This document shows, in pieces, positions 43,401 to 58,400 of a stretch of 64,000 nucleotides of DNA (the first letter of the stretch is position 1; each line of letters begins with the position of its first letter). This DNA comes from Hydractinia symbiolongicarpus (lineage: Eukaryota > Cnidaria > Hydrozoa > Anthoathecata > Hydractiniidae). The notes under the pieces were generated by a model. That model had not been told where the DNA came from. It did no database searches and worked only from the letters and a program-made list of their open reading frames with translations. Made by a program: the position numbers and the translations under genes. The stretch spans positions 33,941,851 to 34,005,850 of the forward strand of contig NC_079877.1 in the NCBI RefSeq assembly GCF_029227915.1, read 5' to 3'.

Positions 43401-46400
43401 CGTACCAACATGTGTTTAGCAATGTTTTTCTGATATTACTAGGTTGCATCGCTTTTATCAGTGAAACGATTGACTGTGGGACTTAATTGAACTGATTTTG
43501 GACTTTGACATTATAAATGTGATAAATGACACAATTGGACTTCAATAAATAACATTCTTCTTAATTTGACATGATTGCTGTAACTCAGTGATTACAGTGG
43601 GCGCTGTAGGAGCGCTTTATATAAAAATTTAGATAAATAAGTCATTTTTTACTGTGGGACCAAGCCTAGCTGTTAGCGCGTGCTGAAGAAATAGAGACAG
43701 TTTCATGAAATACCTTTCATTGAATTTCTCACGGTATAAGTCCGTGTGAGTTACAACGGTTGCGTCACATATTCGTACCAACATGTATTTAGCAATGTTT
43801 TTCTGATATTACTAGGTTGCATCGCTTTTATCAGTGAAGCGATTGACTGTGGGACTTAATTGAACTGATTTTGGACTTTGACCTTATAAATGTGATTAAT
43901 GACAAAATTGGACTCCAAGAAATAACATTTTTCTTAATTTGATATGATTGCTGGAACTCATCGATTACACTGGGCACTGTGGGAGCGCTTTATTTAAAAA
44001 CGTAGATAAATAAGTTAGTTTTTACTGTGGGACCAATCCTAGCCGTTAGCGCGCGCTGAGTAAAAAGAGAGAGTTTCATGAAATACATTTCATTAAATTT
44101 CTCACGGTATAAGTCCGTGTGAGTTACAACGGTTGCGTCATATATTCGTACCAACATGTGTTTAGCAATGTTTTTCTGATATTACTGGGTTGCGTCGCTT
44201 TTATCAGTGAAGCGATTGACTGTGGTAGTTAATTGAACTGATTTTGGACTTTGACCTTATAAATGTGATTAATGACAAAATTGGACTCCAAGAAATAACA
44301 TTCTTCTTAATTTGATATGATTGCTGGAACTCATCGATTACACTGGGCACTGTGGGAGCGCTTTATTTAAAAACGTAGATAAATAAGTCAGTTTTTACTG
44401 TGGGACCAATCCTAGCCGTTAGAGCGCGTGAGTAAAAAGAGAGAGTTTCATAAAATACATTTCATTGACTTTCTAACGGTATCAGTCCTTTTGAGATACA
44501 ACGGTTGCGTCACATATTCGTACGAAAAAGGATTGGCGATATTTTTCTGATATTAATATGTTGCATCGCTTTTAGCAGTGAAACGATTGACTGTGGGACT
44601 TAATTGAACTGACTTTGGACTTTCACCTTATAAATGTGATAAATAAAACAATTGTACTCCAAGAAATAACATTCTTCTTAATTTGACATGATTGGTTGAA
44701 CTCAGCGATTACGCTGGGCGCTGTGGTAGCGCTTTATTTAAAAATTTAGATAAATACGTCAGTTTTTACTGTGGGACTAAGCCTAGCTGTTAGCGCGCAC
44801 TGAAAAAATAGAGACAGTTTCATGAAATACATTTCATTGAATTTTTCACGGTATAAGTCCGTGTTTGTTACAACGGTTGCGTCACATATTCGTGCAAACA
44901 TGTATTTAGCAATGTTTTTCTGATATTACTAGGTTGCATCGCTTTTGTCAGTGAAACGATCGACTGTGGGACTTAATTGAACTGATTTTGGACTTTGACC
45001 TGATAAATGTGATAAATGACACAATTGGACTCCAATAAATAACATTCTTCTTAATTTGACATGATTGCTGGAACTCAGCGATTACAGTGGGCGCTGTAGG
45101 AGCGCTTTATATAAAAATTTAGATAAATAAGTCATTTCTTACTGTGGGACCAAGCCTAGCTGTTAGCGCGTGCTGAAGAAATAGAGACTGTTTCATGAAA
45201 TACATTTCATTGAATTTTTCACCGTATAAGTCTGTGTGAGTTACAACGATTGCGTCACATATTCGTACCAACATGTATTTAGCAATGTTTTTCTGATATT
45301 ACTAGGTTGCATCGCTTTTATCAGTGAAACGATTGACTGTGGGACTTAATTGAACTGATTTTGGACTTTGACCTTATAAATGTGATAAATGACACAATTG
45401 GACTTTAATAAATAACATTCTTCTTAATTTGACATGATTGCTGTAACTCAGCGATTACAGTGGGCGCTGTAGGAGCGCTTTATATAAAAATTTAGATAAA
45501 TAAGTTTTTTTTTACTGTGGGACCAAGCCTAGCTGTTAGCGCGTGCTGAAGAAATAGAGACAGTTTCATGAAATACCTTTCATTGAATTTCTCACGGTAT
45601 AAGTCCGTGTGAGTTACAACGGTTGCGTCACATATTCGTACCAACATGTATTTAGCAATGTTTTTCTGATATTACTAGGTTGCATCGCTTTTATCAGTGA
45701 AGCGATTGACTGTGGGACTTAATTGAACTGATTTTGGACTTTGACCTTATAAATGTGATTAATGACAAAATTGGACTCCAAGAAATAACATTCTTCTTAA
45801 TTTGATATGATTGCTGGAATTCATCGATTATACTGGGCACTGTGGGAGCGCTTTATTTAAAAACGTAGATAAATAAGTTAGTTTTTACTGTGGGACCAAT
45901 CCTAGCCGTTAGCGCGCGCTGAGTAAAAAGAGAGAGTTTCATGAAATACATTTCATTGAATTTCTCACGGTATAAGTCCGTGTGAGTTACAACGGTTGCG
46001 TCATATATTCGTACCAACATGTGTTTAGCAATGTTTTTCTGATATTACTGGGATGCGTCGCTTTTATCAGTGAAGCGATTGACTGTGGGACTTAATTGAA
46101 CTGATTTTGGACTTTGACCTTATAAATGTGATTAATGACAAAATTGGACTCCAAGAAATAACATTCTTCTTAATTTGATATGATTGCTGGAACTCATCGA
46201 TTACACTGGGCACTGTGGGAGCGCTTTATTTAAAAACGTAGATAAATAAGTCAGTTTTTACTGTGGGACCAATCCTAGCCGTTAGAGCGCGTGAGTAAAT
46301 AGAGAGAGTTTCATAAAATACATTTCATTGACTTTTTAAAGGTATCAGTCCGTTTCAGATACAACGGTTGCGTCACATATTCGTACGAAAAAGGATTGGC

Positions 46401-49400
46401 GATATTTTTCTGATATTAATATGTTGCATCGCTTTTAGCAGTGAAACGATTGACTGTGGGACTTAATTGAACTGACTTTGGACTTTCACCTTATAAATGT
46501 GATAAATAAAACAATTGTACTCCAAGAAATAACATTCTTCTTAATTTGACATGATTGCTTGAACTCAGCGATTACGCTGGGCGCTGTGGTAGCGCTTTAT
46601 TTAAAAATTTAGATAAATAAGTCAGTTTTTACTGTGGGACCAAGCCTAACTGTTAGCGCGCACTGAAAAAATAGAGACGGTTTCATGAGATACATTTCAT
46701 TGAATTTTTCACGATATAAGTCCGTGTGAGTTACAACGTTTGCGTCACATATTCGTACCAACATGTATTTAGCAAAGTTTTTCTGATATTACTAGGTTGC
46801 ATCGCTTTTATCAGTGAAACGATTGACTGTGGGACTTAATTGAACTGATTTTGGACTTTGACCTTATAAATGTGATAAATGACACAATTGAACTCCAATA
46901 AATAACATTCTTCTTAATTTGACATGATTGCTGGAACTCAGCGATTACACTGGGCACTGTGGGAGCGCTTTATTTAAAAACGTAGATAAATAAGTCAGTT
47001 TTTACTGTGGGACCAATCCTAGCCGTTAGAGCGCGTGAGTAAATAGAGAGAGTTTCATAAAATACATTTCATTGACTTTTTAAAGGTATCAGTCCGTTTC
47101 AGATACAACGGTTGCGTCACATATTCGTACGAAAAAGGATTGGCGATATTTTTCTGATATTAATATGTTGCATCGCTTTTAGCAGTGAAACGATTGACTG
47201 TGGGACTTAATTGAACTGACTTTGGACTTTCACCTTATAAATGTGATAAATAAAACAATTGTACTCCAAGAAATAACATTCTTCTTAATTTGACATGATT
47301 GCTTGAACTCAGCGATTACGCTGGGCGCTGTGGTAGCGCTTTATTTAAAAATTTAGATAAATAAGTCAGTTTTTACTGTGGGACCAAGCCTAACTGTTAG
47401 CGCGCACTGAAAAAATAGAGACGGTTTCATGAGATACATTTCATTGAATTTTTCACGATATAAGTCCGTGTGAGTTACAACGTTTGCGTCACATATTCGT
47501 ACCAACATGTATTTAGCAAAGTTTTTCTGATATTACTAGGTTGCATCGCTTTTATCAGTGAAACGATTGACTGTGGGACTTAATTGAACTGATTTTGGAC
47601 TTTGACCTTATAAATGTGATAAATGACACAATTGAACTCCAATAAATAACATTCTTCTTAATTTGACATGATTGCTGGACCTCAGCGATTACAGTGGGCG
47701 CTGTAGGAACGCTTTATATAAAAATTTAGATAAAGAAGTCATTTTTTACTGTGGGACCAAGCCTAGCTGTTAGCGCGTGCTGAAGAAATAGAGACAGTTT
47801 CATGAAATACCTTTCATTGAATTTCTCACGGTATAAGTCCGTGTGAGTTACAACGGTTGCGTCATATATTCGTACCAACATGTGTTTAGCAATGTTTTTC
47901 TGATATTACTGGGTTGGGTCGCTTTTATCAGTGAAGCGATTGACTGTGGGACTTAATTGAACTGATTTTGGACTTTGACGTTATAAATGTGATAAATGAA
48001 AAAATTGGACTCCAAGAAATAACATTCTTCTTAATTTGATATGATTGCTGGAACTCATCGATTACACTGTGCACTGTGGGAGCGCTTTATTTAAAAACGT
48101 AAATAAATAAGTCAGTTTTTACTGTGGGACCAATCGTAGCCGTTAGCGCGCGCTGAGTAAATAGAGAGAGTTTCATAAAATACATTTCATTGACTTTCTT
48201 ACGGTATCAGTCCGTTTGAATTACAACGGTTGCGTCACATATTCGTACGAAAAAAGATTGGCGATATTTTTCTGATATTAATATGTTGCATCGCTTTTAA
48301 CAGTGAAACGATTGACTGTGGGACTTATTGAACTGATTTTGGACTTTGACGTTATAAATGTGATAAATGAAAAAATTGGACTCCAAGAAATAACATTCTT
48401 CTTAATTTGATATGATTGCTGGAACTCATCGATTACACTGGGCACTGTGGGAGCGCTTTATTTAAAAACGTAGATAAATAAGTCAGTTTTTACTGTGGGA
48501 CCAATCCTAGCCGTTAGCGCGCGCTGAGTAAATAGAGAGAGTTTCATAAAATACATTTCATTGACTTTCTTACGGTATCAGTCCGTTTGAATTACAACGG
48601 TTGCGTCACATATTCGTACGAAAAAAGATTGGCGATATTTTTCTGATATTAATATGTTGCATCGCTTTTAACAGTGAAACGATTGACTGTGGGACTTATT
48701 GAACTGATTTTGGACTTTGACGTTATAAATGTGATAAATGAAAAAATTGGACTCCAAGAAATAACATTCTTATTAATTTGAAATGATTGCTGGAACTCAG
48801 CGATTACACTGGGCACTGTGGGAGCGCCTTATTTAAAGACTTAGATAAATCAGTCAGTTTTTACTGTGGGACCAATCCTAGCCGTTAGCGAGCTGAAAAA
48901 ACAAAGACAGTTTCATAAAATAAATTTCATTGACTTTCTTACGGTAGCAGTCCATTTGAGTTACAACGGCTACGTCACATATTCGTACCAACATGTATTT
49001 AGCGATACTCTTCTGATGTTACTAGGTTGCATCGCTTTTAACAGTGAATCGATGGACATTGGGACTTAATTGAACTGATTTTGGACTTTGATCTTATAAA
49101 TGTGATAAATGACACAATTGGACTTCAAGAAATAACATTCTTCTTAATTTGAAATGACTGCTGGAACTCAGCGATTACACTGGGCGCTGTGGGAGCGCTT
49201 TATATAAAAATTTAGATAAATAAGTTATTTTTTACTGTGGGCCAAAGCCCAGCTGTTAGCGCGCAGTGAAGAAATAGAGACAGTTTCATGAAATATATTT
49301 GATTGAATTTCTCACTGTATACGTCCGTTTGAGTTACAAAGATTGCGTCACATATTTGTACCAACATGTATTTAGCGATACTCTTCTGATGTTACTAGGC

Positions 49401-52400
49401 TGCATCGCTTTTAACAGTGAAACGATGGACAGTGGGACTTAATTGAACTGATTTTGGACTTTGATCTTATAAATGTGTTAAATGACACAATTGGACTTCA
49501 AGAAATAACATTCTTCTTAATTTGAAATGATTGTTGGAACTCAGCGATTACACTGGGCGCTGTGGCAGCGCTTTATATAAAAATTTAGATAAATAAGTTA
49601 TTTTTTACTGTGGGACCAAGCCTAGCTGTTAGCGCGCGCTGAAGAAATAGAGGCAGTTTTATGAAATACATTTCATTGAATTTCTCACTGTATAAGTCCG
49701 TGTGAGGTACAACGGTTGGGTGACATATTCGTACCAACATGTATTTGGCAATGTTTTTCTGATATTGCTAGGTTGCATCGCTTTTAACAGTGAAACGATT
49801 GACTGTGGGACTTAATGAACTGATTTTGGACTTTGACCTTATAAATGTGACAAGTAACACAAGTAGACTTTAAGAAATAATATTCTTCTTAATTTGACAT
49901 GATTCCTGGAACTCAGCGATTACACTGGGCACTGTGGGAGCGCTTTATTTAAAGACTTAGATAAATCAGTCAGTTTTTACTGTGGGACCAATCCTAGCCG
50001 TTAGCGAGCTGAAAAAATAAAGACAGTTTCATCAAATAAATTTCATTGACTTTCTCACGGTATCAGTCCATTTGAGTTACAACGGCTACGTCACATATTC
50101 GTACCAACATGTATTTAGCGATACTCTTCTGATGTTACTAGGTTGCATCGCTTTTAACAGTGAATCGATGGACATTGGGACTTAATTGAACTGATTTTGG
50201 ACTTTGATCTTATAAATGTGATAAATGACACAATTGGACTTCAAGAAATAACATTCTTCTTAATTTGAAATGATTGCTGGAACTCAGCGATTACACTGGG
50301 CGCTGTGGCTGCGCTTTATATAAAAATTTAGATAAATAAGTTATTTTTTACTTTGGGCCCAAGCCCAGCTGTTAGCGCGCGGTGTAGAAATAGAGACAAT
50401 TTCATGAAATATATTTCATTGAATTTCTCACTGTATACGTCCGTTTGAGTTACAACGATTGGGTCACATATTTGTACCAACATGTATTTAGCGATACTCT
50501 TCTGATGTTACTAGGTTGCATCGCTTTTAACAGTGAAACGATGGACAGTGGGACTTAATTGAACTGATTTTGGACTTTGATCTTATAAATGTGTTAATTG
50601 ACACAATTGGACTTCAAGAAATAACATTCTTCTTAATTTGAAATGATTGTTCGAACTCAGCGATTACACTGGGCACTGCGGGAGCGCTTTATTTAAACAC
50701 TTAGATAGATAAGTCAGTTTTTTCTGTGGGACCAATCCTGGCCGTTAGCGCGCACTGAGTAAATAGAGAGAGTTTCATAAAATACATTTCATTTACTTTC
50801 TAACGGATCAGTCCGTTTGAGTTACAACGGTTGCGTCACATAATCGTACCAAAGTGTATTTAGCGACATTTTTCTGATATTACTCGGTTGCATCGCTTTT
50901 AACAGTGAAACGATTGACTGTGGGTCTTAATTGAACTGACTTTGGACTTTCACCTTATAAATGTGACTAGTAACACAAGTAGACTTTAAGAAATAATATT
51001 CTTCTTAATTTGACATGATTCCTGGAACTCAGCAATTACACTGGGCACTGTGGGAGCGCTTTATATAAAAATTTAGATAAATAAGTTATTTTTTACTGTG
51101 GGACCAAGCCTAGCTGTTAGAGCGCGCTGAAGAAATAGAGACAGCTTTATGAAATACATTTCATTGAATTTCTCACTGTATAAGTCCGTGTGAGGTACAA
51201 CGGTTGCGTGACATATTCGTACCAACATGTATTTGGCAATGTTTTTCTGATATTGCTAGGTTGCATCGCTTTTAACAGTGAAACGATTGACTGTGGGACT
51301 TAATGAACTGATTTTGGACTTTGACCTTATAAATGTGACAAGTAACACAAGTAGACTTTAAGAAATAATATTCTTCTTAATTTGACATGATTCCTGGAAC
51401 TCAGCGATTACACTGGGCACTGTGGGAGCGCTTTTTTTAAAGACTTAGATAAATCAGTCAGTTTTTACTGTGGGACCAATCCTAGCCGTTAGCGAGCTGA
51501 AAAAATAAAGACAGTTTCATCAAATAAATTTCATTGACTTTCTCACGGTATCAGTCCATTTGAGTTACAACGGCTACGTTACATATTCGTACCAACATGT
51601 ATTTAGCGATACTCTTCTGATGTTACTAGGTTGCATCGCTTTTAACAGTGAATCGATGGACATTGGGACTTAATTGAACTGATTTTGGACTTTGATCTTA
51701 TAAATGTGATAAATGACACAATTGGACTTCAAGAAATAACATTCTTCTTAATTTGAAATGATTGCTGGAACTCAGCGATTACACTGGGCGCTGTGGCAGC
51801 GCTTTATATAAAAATTTAGATAAATAAGTTATTTTTTACTTTGGGCCCAAGCCCAGCTGTTAGCGCGCGGTGTAGAAATAGAGACAATTTCATGAAATAT
51901 ATTTCATTGAATTTCTCACTGTATACGTCCGTTTGAGTTACAACGATTGCGTCACATATTTGTACCAACATGTATTTAGCGATACTCTTCTGATGGTACT
52001 AGGTTGCATCGCTTTTAACAGTGAAACGATGGACAGTGGGACTTAATTGAACTGATTTTGGACTTTGATCTTATAAATGTGTTAATTGACACAATTGGAC
52101 TTCAAGAAATAACATTCTTCTTAATTTGAAATGATTGTTCGAACTCAGCGATTACACTGGGCACTGCGGGAGCGCATTATTTAAACACTTAGATAGATAA
52201 GTCAGTTTTTACTGTGGGACCAATCCTGGCCGTTAGCGCGCACTGAGTAAATAGAGAGAGTTTCATAAAATACATTTCATTTACTTTCTAACGGATCAGT
52301 CCGTTTGAGTTACAACGGTTGCGTCACATAATCGTACCAAAGTGTATTTAGCGACATTTTTGTGATATTACTCGGTTGCATCGCTTTTAACAGTGAAACG

Positions 52401-55400
52401 ATTGACTGTGGGTCTTAATTGAACTGACTTTGGACTTTCACCTTTTAAATGTGATAAGTAACACAATTAGACTTTAAGAAATAATATTCTTCTTAATTTG
52501 ACATGATTCCTGGAACTCAGCGATTACACTGGGCACTGTGGGAGCGCTTTATTTAAAGACTTAGATAAATCAGTCAGTTTTTACTGTGGGACCAATCCTA
52601 GCCGTTAGCGAGCTAAAAAAATAAAGACAGTTTCATCAAATAAATTTCATTGACTTTCTCACGGTATCAGTCCATTTGAGTTACAACGGCTACGTCACAT
52701 ATTCGTACCAACATGTATTTAGCGATACTCTTCTGATGTTACTAGGTTGCATCGATTTTAACAGTGAATCGATGGACATTGGGACTTAATTGAACTGATT
52801 TTGGACTTTGATCTTATAAATGTGATAAATGACACAATTGGACTTCAAGAAATAACATTCTTCTTAATTTGAAATGATTGCTGGAACTCAGCGATTACAC
52901 TGGGCGCTGTGGCAGCGCTTTATATAAAAATTTAGATAAATAAGTTATTTTTTACTGTGGGACCAAGCCTAGCTGTTAGAGCGCGCTGAAGAAATAGAGA
53001 CAGCTTTATGAAATACATTTCATTGAATTTCTCACTGTACAAGTCCGTGTGAGGTACAACGGTTGCGTGACATATTCGTACCAACATGTATTTGGCAATG
53101 TTTTTCTGATATTGCTAGGTTGCATCGCTTTTAACAGTGAAACGATTGACTGTGGGACTTAATGAACTGATTTTGGACTTTGACCTTATAAATGTGACAA
53201 GTAACACAAGTAGACTTTAAGAAATAATATTCTTTTTAATTTGACATGATTCCTGGAACTCAGCGATTACACTGGGCACTGTGGGAGCGCTTTATTTAAA
53301 GACTTACATAAATCAGTCAGTTTTTACTGTGGGACCAATCCTAGCCGTTAGCGAGCTGAAAAAATAAAGACAGTTTCATCAAATAAATTTCATTGACTTT
53401 CTCACGGTATCAGTCCATTTGAGTTACAACGGCTACGTCACATATTCGTACCAACATGTATTTAGCGATACTCTTCTCATGTTACTAGGTTGCATCGCTT
53501 TTAACAGTGAATCGATGGACATTGGGACTTAATTGAACTGATTTTGGACTTTGATCTTATAAATGTGATAAATGACACAATTGGACTTCAAGAAATAACA
53601 TTCTTCTTAATTTTAAATGATTGCTGGAACTCAGCGATTACACTGGGCGCTGTGGCAGCGCTTTATATAAAAATTTAAATAAATAAGTTATTTTTTACTG
53701 TGGGACCAAGCCTAGCTGTTAGCGCACGCTGAAGAAATAGAGACAGTTTCATGAAATACATTTCATTGAATTTCTCACTGCATAAGTCCGTGTGAGGTAC
53801 AACGGTTGCGTGACATATTCGTACCAACATGTATTTGGCAATGTTTTTCTGATATTGCTAGGTTGCATCGCTTTTAACAGTGAAACGATTGACTGTGGGA
53901 CTTAATGAACTGATTTTGGACTTTGACCTTATAAATGTGACAAGTAACACAAGTAGACTTTAAGAAATAATATTCTTCTTAATTTGACATGATTCCTGGA
54001 ACTCAGCGATTACACTGGGCGCTGTGGGAGCGCTTTATATAAAAATTTAGATAAATAAGTTATTTTTTACTTTGGGCCCAAGCCCAGCTGTTAGCGCGCG
54101 GTGTAGAAATAGAGACAATTTCACGAAATATATTTCATTGACTTTCTCACGGTATCAGTCCATTTGAGTTACAACGGCTACGTCACATATTCGTACCAAC
54201 ATGTATTTAGCGATACTCTTCTGATGTTACTAGGTTGCATCGCTTTTAACAGTGAATCGATGGACATTGGGACTTAATTGAACTGATTTTGGACTTTGAT
54301 CTTATAAATGTAATAAATGACACAATTGGACTTCAAGAAATAACATTCTTCTTAATTTGAAATGATTGCTGGAACTCAGCGATTACACTGGGCGCTGTGG
54401 CAGCGCTTTATATAAAAATTTAGATAAATAAGTTATTTTTTACTTTGGGCCCAAGCCCAGCTGTTAGCGCGCGGTGTAGAAATAGAGACAATTTCACGAA
54501 ATATATTTCATTGACTTTCTCACGGTATCAGTCCATTTGAGTTACAACGGCTACGTCACATATTCGTACCAACATGTATTTAGCGATACTCTTCTGATGT
54601 TACTAGGTTGCATCGCTTTTAACAGTGAATCGATGGACATTGGGACTTAATTGAACTGATTTTGGACTTTGATCTTATAAATGTGATAAATGACACAATT
54701 GGACTTCAAGAAATAACATTCTTCTTAATTTGAAATGATTGCTGGAACTCAGCGATTACACTGGGCGCTGTGGCAGCGCTTTATATAAAAATTTAGATAA
54801 ATAAGTTATTTTTTACTTTGGGCCCAAGCCCAGCTGTTAGCGCGCGGTGTAGAAATAGAGACAATTTCATGAAATATATTTCATTGAATTTCTCACTGTA
54901 TACGTCCGTTTGAGTTACAACGATTGCGTCACATATTTGTACCAACATGTATTTAGCGATACTCTTCTGATGGTACTAGGTTGCATCGCTTTTAACAGTG
55001 AAACGATGGACAGTGGGACTTAATTGAACTGATTTTGGACTTTGATCTTATAAATGTGTTAATTGACACAATTGGACTTCAAGAAATAACATTCTTCTTA
55101 ATTTGAAATGATTGTTCGAACTCAGCGATTACACTGGGCACTGCGGGAGCGCATTATTTAAACACTTAGATAGATAAGTCAGTTTTTACTGTGGGACCAA
55201 TCCTGGCCGTTAGCGCGCACTGAGTAAATAGAGAGAGTTTCATAAAATACATTTCATTTACTTTCTAACGGATCAGTCCGTTTGAGTTACAACGGTTGCG
55301 TCACATAATCGTACCAAAGTGTATTTAGCGACATTTTTCTGATATTACTCGGTTGCATCGCTTTTAACAGTGAAACGATTGACTGTGGGTCTTAATTGAA

Positions 55401-58400
55401 CTGACTTTGGACTTTCACCTTTTAAATGTGATAAGTAACACAATTAGACTTTAAGAAATAATATTCTTCTTAATTTGACATGATTCCTGGAACTCAGCGA
55501 TTACACTGGGCACTGTGGGAGCGCTTTATTTAAAGACTTAGATAAATCAGTCAGTTTTTACTGTGGGACCAATCCTAGCCGTTAGCGAGCTGAAAAAATA
55601 AAGACAGTTTCATCAAATAAATTTCATTGACTTTCTCACGGTATCAGTCCATTTGAGTTACAACGGCTACGTCACATATTCGTACCAACATGTATTTAGC
55701 GATACTCTTCTGATGTTACTAGGTTGCATCGATTTTAACAGTGAATCGATGGACATTGGGACTTAATTGAACTGATTTTGGACTTTGATCTTATAAATGT
55801 GATAAATGACACAATTGGACTTCAAGAAATAACATTCTTCTTAATTTGAAATGATTGCTGGAACTCAGCGATTACACTGGGCGCTGTGGCAGCGCTTTAT
55901 ATAAAAATTTAGATAAATAAGTTATTTTTTACTGTGGGACCAAGCCTAGCTGTTAGAGCGCGCTGAAGAAATAGAGACAGCTTTATGAAATACATTTCAT
56001 TGAATTTCTCACTGTATAAGTCCGTGTGAGGTACAACGGTTGCGTGACATATTCGTACCAACATGTATTTGGCAATGTTTTTCTGATATTGCTAGGTTGC
56101 ATCGCTTTTAACAGTGAAACGATTGACTGTGGGACTTAATGAACTGATTTTGGACTTTGACCTTATAAATGTGACAAGTAACACAAGTAGACTTTAAGAA
56201 ATAATATTCTTCTTAATTTGACATGATTCATGGAACTCAGCGATTACACTGGGCACTGTGGGAGCGCTTTATTTAAAGACCTACATAAATCAGTCAGTTT
56301 TTACTGTGGGACCAATCCTAGCCGTTAGCGAGCTGAAAAAATAAAGACAGTTTCATCAAATAAATTTCATTGACTTTCTCACGGTATCAGTCCATTTGAG
56401 TTACAACGGCTACGTCACATATTCGTACCAACATGTATTTAGCGATACTCTTCTCATGTTACTAGGTTGCATCGCTTTTAACAGTGAATCGATGGACATT
56501 GGGACTTAATTGAACTGATTTTGGACTTTGATCTTATAAATGTGATAAATGACACAATTGGACTTCAAGAAATAACATTCTTCTTAATTTGAAATGATTG
56601 CTGGAACTCAGCGATTACACTGGGCGCTGTGGCAGCGCTTTATATAAAAATTTAGATAAATAAGTTATTTTTTACTGTGGGACCAAGCCTAGCTGTTAGC
56701 GCACGCTGAAGAAATAGAGACAGTTTCATGAAATACATTTCATTGAATTTCTCACTGCATAAGTCCGTGTGAGGTACAACGGTTGCGTGACATATTCGTA
56801 CCAACATGTATTTGGCAATGTTTTTCTGATATTGCTAGGTTGCATCGCTTTTAACAGTGAAACGATTGACTGTGGGACTTAATGAACTGATTTTGGACTT
56901 TGACCTTATAAATGTGACAAGTAACACAAGTAGACTTTAAGAAATAATATTCTTCTTAATTTGACATGATTCCTGGAACTCAGCGATTACACTGGGCGCT
57001 GTGGGAGCGCTTTATATAAAAATTTAGATAAATAAGTTATTTTTTACTTTGGGCCCAAGCCCAGCTGTTAGCGCGCGGTGTAGAAATAGAGACAATTTCA
57101 CGAAATATATTTCATTGACTTTCTCACGGTATCAGTCCATTTGAGTTACAACGGCTACGTCACATATTCGTACCAACATGTATTTAGCGATACTCTTCTG
57201 ATGTTACTAGGTTGCATCGCTTTTAACAGTAAATCGATGGACATTGGGACTTAATTGAACTGATTTTGGACTTTGATCTTATAAATGTGATAAATGACAC
57301 AATTGGACTTCAAGAAATAACATTCTTCTTAATTTGAAATGATTGCTGGAACTCAGCGATTACACTGGGCGCTGTGGCAGCGCTTTATATAAAAATTTAG
57401 ATAAATAAGTTATTTTTTACTTTGGGCCCAAGCCCAGCTGTTAGCGCGCGGTGTAGAAATAGAGACAATTTCATGAAATATATTTCATTGAATTTCTCAC
57501 TGTATACGTCCGTTTGAGTTACAACGATTGCGTCACATATTTGTACCAACATGTATTTAGCGATACTCTTCTGATGGTACTAGGTTGCATCGCTTTTAAC
57601 AGTGAAACGATGGACAGTGGGACTTAATTGAACTGATTTTGGACTTTGATCTTATAAATGTGTTAATTGACACAATTGGACTTCAAGAAATAACATTCTT
57701 CTTAATTTGAAATGATTGTTCGAACTCAGCGATTACACTGGGCACTGTGGGAGCGCTTTATTTAAAGACTTACATAAATCAGTCAGTTTTTACTGTGGGA
57801 CCAATCCTAGCCGTTAGCGAGCTGAAAAAATAAAGACAGTTTCATCAAATAAATTTCATTGACTTTCTCACGGTATCAGTCCATTTGAGTTACAATGGCT
57901 ACGTCACATATTCGTACCAACATGTATTTAGCGATACTCTTCTCATGTTACTAGGTTGCATCGCTTTTAACAGTGAATCGATGGACATTGGGACTTAATT
58001 GAACTGATTTTGGACTTTGATCTTATAAATGTGATAAATGACACAATTGGACTTCAAGAAATAACATTCTTCTTAATTTGAAATGATTGCTGGAACTCAG
58101 CGATTACACTGGGCGCTGTGGCAGCGCTTTATATAAAAATTTAGATAAATAAGTTATTTTTTACTGTGGGACCAAGCCTAGCTGTTAGCGCACGCTGAAG
58201 AAATAGAGACAGTTTCATGAAATACATTTCATTGAATTTCTCACTGCATAAGTCCGTGTGAGGTACAACGGTTGCGTGACATATTCGTACCAACATGTAT
58301 TTGGCAATGTTTTTCTGATATTGCTAGGTTGCATCGCTTTTAACAGTGAAACGATTGACTGTGGGACTTAATGAACTGATTTTGGACTTTGACCTTATAA